Positions 1 to 10,470 of a stretch of DNA of 64,000 nt are shown here, one piece after another. Numbering within the stretch: position 1 is the first letter of the stretch; every line of letters begins with the position of its first letter. Position numbers and translations under genes: made by a program. Source of the stretch: Patiria miniata. Lineage: Eukaryota > Echinodermata > Asteroidea > Valvatida > Asterinidae. Location of the stretch: contig NW_024037062.1 in assembly GCF_015706575.1 (NCBI RefSeq), positions 6,568,811-6,632,810 of the forward strand, written 5' to 3'. Under the pieces are notes generated by a model. That model searched no databases, was not told the origin of the DNA, and worked only from the letters and a program-made list of their open reading frames with translations.

Positions 1-1863
1 AGCTCTCTTGTGCCGAGGGTTTTACGGCCTATATGAAATATACGGAGGCTGGATAAGCACAGCTCTATAAAGTTGGGCCCTGATGTTTACATATGGAAAT
101 GAGGGGAAAGTAACAAACTTTTAATAAGAAATCACTTCGAACTTCACCCATTCATTCACCAATTACTTCCTGAAGATAATCAGATGTAATTTTGCATGAT
201 ACAAAACGCGTATGAAAAAAATGCCAATGACGTCATAATAACAGCAATTTCCGACTGGTCAATTCAAACGACAGAGTGCGCATTTAATTCGCGCCTGCCC
301 AGCCATGGAACACAGGGTCATTAGCTTCTTCTGCAAAAATTGTCACAACTTTGGCAACATCGTCTACGGTTGGATCTCTTCCATCAACAATTGTAATGTG
401 ACAGGCCCTCGGGCGAAGATCTCAGTGCGATTTCTCCACAATCAGTTCACCTAGCTTGCCCATAGTGTCCAGTGTCGCTCAACAATTCGTCAGGTCATCG
501 GAGTAATCTAGCCATGACTTGTTATCTCGGATGTCAGGCCGGTTGATGAGTTTATGAGTCGAGTAGCTCTGTTGCTAGAGCATAACCGGTTGCACAGGCT
601 GATATAAATGTGTCTTACCTGGTAATTATCCCTTATAAGATTACTTTTTCCAACTTCATGCAGTCAAATCAAGGTTTGTGCAAGAAAAAAATCCTAACTG
701 TTATAAAAAAAAATGGCTGCTATGAACAGCGGCATTAGCGGTGTCTAAATATCTCTCGAGGGAGGCAGGACTAAAAAAAAATCCTCATTTTCAAGGTTTT
801 TGTACATCTCTTACCTCAATATCCTTTTACAAAAGTAAAACAAAATTAATAACTGTCTTAGCTCAGCTGTCCTATTTGTCAAAGAAAAATAGTGACAAAA
901 TTTGATGGAAATGTTCACGTTGCAAAACGATGACAAGTGTATGGTAGAAAGGAGTTGCGTCTCTAAATTGAACAAAATATCTACCATAAGAAATAATGGT
1001 ACACTGAACGATTATTCTGGCGACTACAGACGGCATTGGATGCCATTCAATGACTGGGTAAGAAGAGATGTAAATGAAGTAACGAGAATGGAGCCATACA
1101 AAGCGAGCTTATCATTGGCCAAGGTCGCAAAACAATTAAAAATAGGCTATGCATATTTATAGGTTAAAGATATTTGATTCATTATTGCCAGAATGTGTCA
1201 AGCAATGTGCGAATTGGAGATTTGATTGGAAAACGATGCCTCATGTTTATTCATGACTTGTGCTTTCCTCTCTCTCTCCTATATCATGGACTATGCTGAT
1301 GTGATGTAACTGTTTGTTGATAGCGCCCCCTAGCGTTGTCGCGGCTTAAAATTGTCATGCGTATGCTTATTATAAATATTTTGTGGACAACGGAATTAGG
1401 TTCTCTCCGTAGTTTTTAGTTGGTCTTTTTTGGGCGAGCTGTTTTGACTACTAAATAAGACTTTTGATGTCAGTGCAGACATTTTTACATCTATATATTT
1501 GTTTTAGAACGGAATTATGTGCTTACGGTAGTTTTAGTTTTTAACTTCTAAGACTTCGGACGTCAGTTCAGACATGTTTGCACTTGACATCTAGACTATT
1601 TTTTTTCTTAATATTCTTTCGGTTTCATTTTTAACCAGTTAGATTTTAAAGGGGGAATTGTTATGTGGGATCTGGCAGATAAAAGAAAAGCTTTTAATTG
1701 TTGTGCCTCGATCGTCGTTGGAGTCTTATTGACCTGTTCACTTTTTGCCTAAATTTGGTTGGCAACAACCACGAACGAAAACAAGACTATGGACATGTCA
1801 AGTAAAGATGGTCCCAGACAAATTTCCCATTCTAAATCTGATTAAAGAAATAGTCATTCATGT

Positions 1864-2300
1864 CAGCTGTGTCAGGTCAGGTCAGGTCAGGTCTGATTGG
1901 GCCTATTCAAGTCTAAATCACAATAGACAGTCCATCAGGCCAGCTATGTCAAGTCAGGTCAGGTCATTCGGCTAGGTAAGGTCAGGTCAGGTCAGGTCAG
2001 GTCAGTTCGGGTTGGGTCAGGTTGATTCAACTCTAAATCTTAGACAGCCGGTCAAGTCAGTTAGGTCAAGGCGTGACAGTTCAGGTCAGTTGAGTTCAGG
2101 TCAGGTCAGGTCATTCGGGTCACGTCGAGTCAGGTCATTCAGGTCAGGTCGGGTCGGGTTGGATCGCGTTGGGTTTTTTCAAGTTTAAATCTTAAGAGAC
2201 AGTCAGGTCAGGTCAGGTAAGGTCAGTCAGGTTGGGTCGGGTGGGGTGGGGTCGGGTCAGGTCGGGTCGGGCTTATTCCAGTGTAAATCACAAGAGGCAG
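1864..2300 (+). repeat. (GGTCA)n satellite with higher-order repeats, unit 1
   Basis: Runs of the pentamer GGTCA and variants such as GGTCG, interrupted about every 110-150 bp by a spacer like 'tcaagtctaaatcacaagag' at about 1905, 2025, 2178 and 2276. The block is a two-level repeat and is followed by a conserved block with CTGGCCCTCTGG that is shared by all three units. Confidence 0.85.
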
Positions 2301-3540
2301 TCAGTCTGGTCCTGTTGGTTGGTCACTGCCGTTCGGTCGGTCGATTTAGAGCACACTAGGCCGGCCCTCTGTGACCAGCGCAAAGTAAGTCTTGAAAGAT
2401 GCACGAAAGGCCATGAGAAACTTTAACAGATTACTAACAGTAAGAAATTATATCTAGAGACAACACAACACTGCAGGTGCACGCTTACACTCTATCTAAA
2501 GTGCTTTTATTGAAAGAATATAAATTTAACACAGAAAAGAAATGTGGAAGAAAAGGCTTGTGTCGTGATATGCCAAACTTTCTCCATCATGTCTCTGACT
2601 AAATATTCAATAAATTTAATTGGCCTTAAGGTAATGGTCACTATTTGCAGAAAAAGTGTATATTTGCCTTTTCAAGAAACAAGCAACAATAAATCTGAAG
2701 CAGGTTATTTATAAAAAAAATAAGAAAATGTCGAAATTATGCACAGTAGATGTCATACTTTTGAGAAAACTGTAACAATGCATCTTTTTTTTCTCACGCA
2801 AAGCACGTTTTTGTTGACTGTTGGAAGGTTTGATACCAACCAACGTGAGGAAATGATGGCCATTCTCTTTGCCTGGAAAAAAGACAGAATACTGGGTGGA
2901 AAATATTTCACAGGATGCTTTATATCCTTTTATTTTATAAAAAAATAAGTAGGATAATTCATGATATTTTGATAGTTTTATGTTTGAGTTTTTGCAAATG
3001 GTGTCGATTACCTTTAACCACTTCAAAAGTTAAAGGAAAGGGGAAAAAGAAAATAGAAGGGAAAAAAAACCCCAAAACAATTTGCTAAGGAATATTTCCA
3101 CTTACAATTGGTTTTTATCTATTTCCACCAGTTACTGAGATTCATGCTTAACCTTTAAGAGTATTGTATTTTGAGTGAAACAAATCAAATTCTAGCTGTT
3201 CTTGCGAAAATATCCCTTTCACCATTATTCTACTACAAGGAAAAAATGATATTACATATGTAAATACATGCCACTGTACTTTATTACTGTTGTGCCACTA
3301 AGAATCTAAAAATCTGAACAAAAACTCGAAAAAGGGTAAATTTAAGTTCCTGTTAACCATCAGTTTTCATTCAATCGATTTCTTTTGCCGTCATCAATGT
3401 AGCATGGGAAACCCCTGCTGCTAATGCTGATTGGAAATTTGACAATTCAAAATGTGGAAAGGTCTGTGCCATAAATCTTGGTCTACTGTTAGATTGGTTT
3501 CGGGTCATTCAATCGTAGCCCTCACTCAGAATGCAGGAGG

Positions 3541-3814
3541 CGGGAACAAGTTCGAACGGGAGGGCTCTGGAAAAGTACAAGAAGTGCAAATGCCTTTTGG
3601 GGGCATGTTAAAGGTACAACGGATCATTGGCTGTTAGTGCATCCCCCCCCCCTCCTTTTGAGCAACAAAATCGGGAACAAGTTCGAACGGGGGGCTCTGG
3701 AAAAGTACAAGAAGTGCAAATGCCTTTTGGGGGCATGTTAAAGGTACAACGGATCATTGGCTTTTAGTGCATCTTCCCCCCCCCCCCCCCCCCCCCCCGT
3801 TTGAGCAACAAAAT
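3541..3814 (+). repeat. Recent ~130-bp tandem duplication with expanded C tracts
   Basis: Positions 3541-3670 and 3671-3814 are near-identical copies (gggaacaagttcgaacg ... gagcaacaaaatcg). The two differ mainly in an internal C run, short and interrupted in the first copy and over 20 C in the second. Unit 2 shows no duplication here. Confidence 0.85.
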
Positions 3815-4190
3815 CGCTCTAATCTTAAGAAGGGTGCATAACAAGTGACTTGTTGAAGTTTCGGCTCAGTGGACACTATACATTTTGAGATACAAAAGGA
3901 AGGAATACACAATTTTTGTGCCCACTATCGATTATTGTTTTTACCGAATGATACCATTTCAGGCAGGAAATTTGTTACCAGACCTATCTTCCTTTTTGAG
4001 CGAGGATTTTCTTGTTAAATCGCTGGGTATGTTTCTCGATAACTGCAAATATTCCTGTGCTTTTATGTTTTGACTGAAACATTCTTACAATTTAACACCA
4101 CGTATCTATGACATACATATCCCCCGCTCCAGTTTGTCAAATTTCAACCAAGTACTACAACTAGGTTTTCCCAAGCTAGCAACGACGGAA

Positions 4191-7100
4191 TTACTCATGA
4201 CTTTCGCAGCCGAGGACCTCAAAGCGCATACTGCAGTGTGCGCCCCACTTCGTAGGCAGGATACGCAGGAACTTAGCCTGAAAGGCTTTCGGGAAAGTGG
4301 TGGTCACTTGAGAGTTGTGTCCTTCCAAGTTTCCAGGGAACTGTGGAATAAAAAATATGGATAGGATTTACAAACTAGCGTTGAAAGTTTGGCAGGTGTT
4401 TAATTGTTTAATCGACTTTTTGTCGGGACATTTTCGTGTCGGCCCAAGGAAAAATTTAAATAAGTTGGCAAAAATTTCCATCTTCTGTAGGACCACATGT
4501 TAAATTTGCTAAAATATTAAATAGCTTAAATTGCCTGATGGGCGTCTTTTTTTTTGGGGGGGGGGGTGTTTGTTTCCTTGCTTTTTTTCTTACTGTGTGG
4601 GATCCCTCTGTTAACGCGTCACTCTACAAACTGTTACATACTGCATCGATTAAATATATGACACACCCAACCTCGTCCTCAGGGCTCACTTGAATGTTCA
4701 AACTCTTGTTATATGAGATATTTTAATAACGTGGTAAACATGTAATGTCTAATGTTGTCATGACATTTTGCAATAATGTTATGGCGACATGGTCTTAATA
4801 ACGTTTTAACGACACCTTCCTGACATTAATGTAAAACGTTTGTGTGATGTTTTTATTACGTTATATTGACATTATGCTTTAACATCAAAATAATATTTTA
4901 ATGACAACTATTGTTGTCGTGACATTTTGCAAAAATGTTATGGCGACATGGTGTTAGAAACATTATTACTTCTTTCTTACGACTTTCCTACAAAAATGAG
5001 TTAAACAAAATAATAACATTACTTGCACATTTTGCAGGAATGTTGTGAAAACGCAATAATAACATCACCAAGACTACGTCGCTATAACATTAATGGATAA
5101 CATTAAGGCCTTAACGTTAAAATAATGTTCCATGCATTTTTTTAAGGAATGTTGTGAAAACATAATACAATTATTAAAAAACATTAAGATGATGTAACGT
5201 GTACATTTCAACGGAATATTGTTTACAAAAATTGTGGTAATAACATTTTGATAATATCGCTTAAACATACCTGGTAAAACATCAATGTCGGGGAAATTAA
5301 ATCACGTTATTAAAATGTTTGGTTTGTGTACATATCATAATTCATTCCGAAATTTAGTTTTAAACATTTGGCTATAACGTTTTGATAATATCGCTGTAAC
5401 ATACCTGATGAAACGTCAAATTTTAAGGCATTCCAATCACGTTATTAAAATGTTTTTGTATATATCATGATATTGCATCCCTAAATCCTGTTTAAACTTT
5501 TAGTAATAACGTTTTGATAATATCGCTTAAACATACCTGATAAAACGTCAAATATGAGGCATTTAAATCACGTTATTAAGATGTTTTTGTATAATATAAT
5601 GATACTTCTCGATCAATCTTTTTAAAACAATTAGTAAAAACGTTTTGATAATCGCTTTAACATACCTGATGAAACATCAAATTTGAGGCATTTTAATTAC
5701 GTTTTCAAAACGTTTTTGTTATGTCATGAAATGTCATCAATATTTTTATTCACAACATTCGGTAATAACATTTTGATAATATTTCTTTAATATGCCTGAT
5801 AAAAGGTCAAAATTGAGGCATTTAAATCACGTTTTTAAAACGTTTTTGTAATGTCATGAAATTACCTCCATATATCGTTTTCAAAAACATTTGGTAATAA
5901 CGTTTTGATAATATCGCTTTAACATACCTGATAAAACGTCAAATTTGAGGCATTTCCTTTACGTTTTCAAAACGTTTTTGTTATGTCATGAAATTTTCTC
6001 AATAGATCTTTTTTTCAAATCATTCGGTAATAAAGTTTTGATAATATTGCTTTAACATACCAGATAAAAGGTCAAAATTTAGGCATTTCAATCACGTTTT
6101 TAAAATGTTTTTGTACACATCATGATAATTCCTCCATAAATCTTTATAAAAATATTTAGTAACAGCGTTTTTATAATATCGCTTTAACATACCCGATAGA
6201 ACGTTAAACATGAGGCATTTAAATCACATTGTTAAAATGTTTTTTGTATAATATCATGGTATTTGATCAATCAACCTTTTTAAAACATTTGGTAAAAACG
6301 TTTTGACAATATCGCTTTAACATACCTGATAAAACGTCAAATTTGAGTCATTTTGATTACGTTTTTAAAACATTTCTCTATATGTCATGAAATGTCCTCC
6401 ATAAATCTTTTTAAAAACATTTGGTAATAACGTTTTGATAATATCGCTTTAACATACATGATAAAACGTCAAATGTGAGGCATTTAAATCACGTTATTAA
6501 AATGTTTGTGTATATGTCATGATGTTGCTATATAGTCATTAAAATGTTATTTTCGAATGTTATAGATATAACATCGGTACGACTTTACAGAAAATGTTAA
6601 CACAGCAGTGTTTGCTGGGTAGCGTACTGCTTGACGTCATGGGACCGAGGTTGGGACTCGCCTTCGATGACCGAATCTAGACCGCAATGTTTGAGAAAAT
6701 GGCCATATAAGTTATGTTTTCGTGCAAGTCGGGTCTGTTTGCAGTCTTGGATGTGTGTGAATTGTTTTTGTTTTGCTGAAAGAACGCACACCATTTTTTG
6801 TAATTCGTGGACAGAACTTTAAAACTATGGTTGTGTTTAAAACTCCGTAACTTGAAAAGTACATGAGTTTGAATGATTCTTGTACTAAAAAAAGCGTATG
6901 AATTGGGCTTTCATATCCTAAATTTTGCAAGTTCTACATGAAGAACTTCACTAAAGCAATAGTCCCGACATTTTTGTTTAGTTTTTTTACTTACCCTGTT
7001 TATATATTTAAATTGTAGCAACATAAATATTGATATTATCCTCGTCATTAAACATTGGACTCACATCTGCTTAGAATCATACGCCATAAATACTGTCGTT

Positions 7101-8954
7101 GCACCGCCCCAATTCACTCATAAATATGACTTATAAGGTCCTTCATTAACATCAATGTAATTAATTACTGACCTTTCTCGGTGAGGTTGCTCCTTCCGCA
7201 GTGACGTAAGTCCATTCCTGGCCGTCGTTACTATAGGCAACCTTGAACTCGCTCACCAGTTGATTATCATACGGCGAATCACCACGCCCCTGGGTGATGA
7301 CACCAGTGACAATCACACTCGTACCGAAATCGACTTGGATCCACGGATTGGGGTCACTAGATCCAGCACTTGCCCAGGCAGAGGATATGCCGCCTACATA
7401 TTAAGCAGATAATTCAGCTATAAGCACAAAGGAAGTCTTAGCACTATACCTGCAGCGGCCGTTCTGCACTTGCAGAGTGAGATAATATTTCTAAAGTTAG
7501 CGACCCCCCAACCCCTGAAAAACGTTTGTAGTGCTTCTTCAACTTCTGACTTTTAGTAAATCCTTACCATTTCGTTTGAGTTGTCTTACGGTTCGCAACA
7601 TGTGATGGTCCGCGATCTTAATACAAATTAATTAATTATTTACCTTGAAAGTTAAGACGAGCCCTGTGGGGCGCATAGTTAGCTAGGTTATAAAAAAAAG
7701 TCGAGGCTGTGATGCTTGCATCCGGGATGCGGCCATCTTCCATCCCAAGGGGTCCAACCTCAGAGCAGTCCAAAACATCTGCAGGAGGTAATGGGAAAAC
7801 AATCGATCAGGGTGGGGCGGGGTTCATTGAAGCAATCACACCAGTCTTTCCCTAAAAGAGCCATCGTTTGTGGAGCTAACAGGCGGGTGCAGATTCCGTC
7901 CTCTCCTTATCTCAGTTCTACCAATTTCGAAAATTGAATTTCCCTGTGATTTCCTGACATTTTAATAAGAATTTTCTTAAGTTTTCTGATTTCTCTTTAA
8001 ATTTTGTTCATAAGTACCTGAGGCAGTTTAGGCATTCCCAGTGGCCGAGAGCCCGTCACGTGGATGGTTTTAAACCAAAGGTAAAACACTGCTCTGTCCT
8101 GCGCCACATCGAGCAGTACGCGCAGTGCGCGCAGTGCGCGCGACAGGGCGCGTGACTCACTTACCATAAACAGAGCTAGAGGGGTGTTTAACAAACAGCA
8201 AGTAAAATTGTTGAACAAAATCGTTTGGACTTTGTAAATATAACTTATTTTGACTTTTTTGCCCAATAAGAAGAAGCCTTCGGCTCTGGGCATTATCCGC
8301 GACCAGGTCGGTTTTAAATGTACTTGTTTGAAATCGTCTATTCAAAGTCATATGTTTTGGTGGGTGTCCTCGAAGCAATATACCCCCAGGGAACACGAAT
8401 ACGTTTAAACTTGGGACCAACCGTATTTTTTCTTGTTTACCCATCTTATCAAGATGGTAAAAAGTGCAAACAGCTCACGATGGGACCATTTTAGGAGAGC
8501 ACTGTCCGAAAATATGATTTTATCTGGTTTTTTTTTTTTATAAATAAGCTTCGAAAGTAACAGTTTTTAGGAGCTGGAAGGCAAGAGATCCCGGGCGAAC
8601 ATTTCGACAGTTATTTTGGGCGAACGCTACGCTCGATTTTTACGGCTATGGTGTTTAGAAGCCGTAATATATCAGCCTAAAAGCCCACCCTCAACACGAC
8701 AAATGGGACTAAGTTAAAAGCGGTTTCGGCATGACAAAAATTGTCCCTACAAAAATATCGCACCTACCTTTCGTACAGGAGACATGGACCGCATCCAGTT
8801 GGTCTCGAAAGACGTCCAGTTGGCTATATAACGGACGCAGAGCTGCTTCGAGACACGAATCGCAGTCACTGTCGGCGTGTGCGGTTGCAGCAAACAGGCA
8901 GCACTGGACCACCACGGCAAAAAGAGCTATCAGAAGGCACTTCATCTTGATCAT
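4191..8954 (-). CDS. Secreted F5/8 type C (discoidin) domain protein, gene 1 (4 exons)
   Basis: Spliced model: 8954-8768, 7778-7644, 7393-7173, 4340-4191, all with GT donors and AG acceptors, phases 1,1,0, giving 230 residues. Residues 1-27 form a hydrophobic signal peptide ending AHA before DSDC. Residues 28-62 are a short linker with three cysteines. Residues 67-226 are a full FA58C domain running from Cys67 (CSEVGPLGMEDGRIPDASI) through DPNPWIQVDFG and VITQGRG to RFEVLGC; the first and last cysteines are the pair that normally bridges this fold. The family binds glycans, phospholipids or matrix; echinoderm relatives such as nectin and echinonectin are secreted adhesion proteins. Residues 143-148 read GRGDSP, a classic integrin-binding motif. 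The start was chosen at MIKMK because only that start gives a clean signal peptide; the Met at 8945 is equally possible. Intron 3 (2.8 kb) carries a satellite array. Exon joins are inferred, not from transcripts. Confidence 0.88.
4690..6620. repeat. 131-bp satellite array inside intron 3 of gene 1
   Basis: From about 5230 to 6560 a unit of about 131 bp repeats ten times. Each unit has 'acgttttgataatatcgctt', 'aacatacctgataaaacgtc' and 'cacgttattaaaatgttt'; starts are near 5246, 5378, 5508, 5640, 5768, 5899, 6034, 6167, 6297 and 6429. The flanks 4690-5200 and 6530-6600 have related AACGTT/ATGTTAT words, so array and flanks may be one element. Intron 3 of gene 2 lacks it. Confidence 0.85.
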
Positions 8955-9011
8955 CAGAGACACACACTGTACTCGAATCAGTTGCAGAATCGCACTTATG
9001 AAGGTATACAA

Positions 9012-9990
9012 TTATGTATGCTAGTTTGGAGAAAACGTTGGTTCTTAGCATGACATTTTTACAATGAATGACAATGCAAATAATGATGAATGGGTAATTC
9101 AAGTCCCGCTGAGTAGTCAATTTAGAAGCTTATGATGTCTAACATCTGCTCATGTAATATGACCCACTGGGCTTGTCATTGGTGCGTGTCTGTATGTATT
9201 TGTGAGGAATTTCTCAATTTTCTTCAATAGTGCAAAACAAAATGTAATTCAACCAACTGACTTCTAACTATTGATATTACATTTGTATTTACATATAGAT
9301 TTCCTGGAACATCGTTGGTGCCACCGATACGACTACCCCATCTGTGCTGTTGATCTACCGACCTCACTTATTAGTGTGGCAATTACAACACATAACGTAC
9401 TGTAGTCCAGCAGCCAGAGAGAGAACTGTGTTTTGTTGGATACTAACATATATTTCTTCTTGCATATTCTATGCAAGGAGATCAAACTTTTGTAGAATTT
9501 GAATGATGACACCTTCGCAGGGTTGGGCAATGTTGGATATCGATTATTTATTTACTGATATGTTATCAATACATATGGTGTGCGCGCAGTTAAAACAAAC
9601 ACACAAACTCACAAATGTTAATATAGATGTCCCACATTTACCTGTTAAGAGGCATGAAGCATTATAATAGCCTTAAAAAATGTAGGAATTGGGTGAGGAG
9701 TGGTTAGGATGCGGCCTAGGGCGTGGCTAGGGCATACACAAGTTTAAATGAACTTTAACACTATAAATCCACAAACTTCAGGTTAGGATTCATTATGTTG
9801 TCATTTTAAATCCAATTCCATGTAACATTACATGACTTTCTAAGACAGATTATTGAGGCTGCATTGGGGGCGTGGCCTGAGGAGATAATAAGTGTTGAAT
9901 CAAATGTAACATGACAAAACCATCATATTTCAAGTGCCATGTCGATTTGTTAAGACCAATAAGCATGATTGTACTAAAAATGCCTGTGTT
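9012..9990. other. Upstream region of gene 1, no gene seen
   Basis: A+T-rich sequence upstream of the signal-peptide exon of gene 1. It should hold the promoter and 5' UTR, but no convincing TATA box or initiator can be singled out and no coding segment is seen. Confidence 0.4.
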
Positions 9991-10000
9991 AGCGTGGGTT

Positions 10001-10139
10001 TGTAAACACCGGCAATCGTGGACGTAGGACAAAAGAATTGGGGCGCAAACAATACGTCCACGATTGACCGAACGTCCACAATCTCAAATCGTGTACAAAA
10101 CCAATGAGAGCTGTCGCTAAAAAATTGCCGGCATTTACA
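10001..10139. mobile_element. Small inverted-repeat element
   Basis: The ends are tgtaaacaccggcaat and the complement of attgccggcatttaca, 16 bp with two mismatches, enclosing about 107 bp rich in 'cgtccac' words. Typical size and layout of a non-autonomous DNA transposon. Confidence 0.6.
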
Positions 10140-10164
10140 CAGGTGTGTATGAGTTGTGGGTAGC

Positions 10165-10470
10165 CATTACATTCACTGCGTGGACTTCCGAGCAAAAGAG
10201 GTCCACATAAACCAAGTAGAGACGACGTTGTGTGGACTTGGGCAAGTCCACATAGTGTTTTCCTATTTCTGGAAAACAGGTTTAAAGGCATTTTTTTGTT
10301 AGGTTTATCCGTGGTAAAATGAAGAGAAACACTAAAGAGGATCATAGAAAAAAATTGGGTTGAAAGCGTTTTCACAGTTTGAGAAAAAGAGGTTTTTTTC
10401 ACTGGTTTTTCTTCACTACAAGAAACCAAGGGAATGTCCCCACTTGGTATGTAACGTAAACATGCGAGTG
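10165..10470 (+). repeat. Dispersed ~290-bp repeat, copy 1
   Basis: Starts cactgcgtggacttccgag and contains 'aacaggtttaaaggcattt', 'gaagagaaacactaaag' and 'tttcacagtttgag'. Two more copies lie at 16975-17262 and 26063-26352. The long open frame over it on the minus strand is not a gene. Confidence 0.85.

Larger units (their letters stand above)
1..7930. repeat. Segmental duplication unit 1
   Basis: Diverged copy of a multi-kilobase segment also present at about 20080-27640 and 49110-60035. Shared blocks in order: 1-1100, 1180-1330, the GGTCA block 1860-2330, 2340-2560, 2700-4130 (unit 2 only), and the FA58C exons. It lacks the TGACTC-rich block found in units 2 and 3. It runs off the left edge: the first ~24 bases match the right end of the inverted-repeat element at 48651-49109. 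Confidence 0.8.

Noticed and set aside
1864..2300. Nuclear-receptor response elements (AGGTCA half-sites)
   Set aside because: AGGTCA arises automatically from the GGTCA pentamer at 5-bp spacing, which is not a recognised receptor spacing; no evidence of selection for it.
5230..6560. CRISPR-like direct repeats
   Set aside because: The whole 131-bp unit is repeated, including the supposed spacers; the context is a eukaryotic intron.
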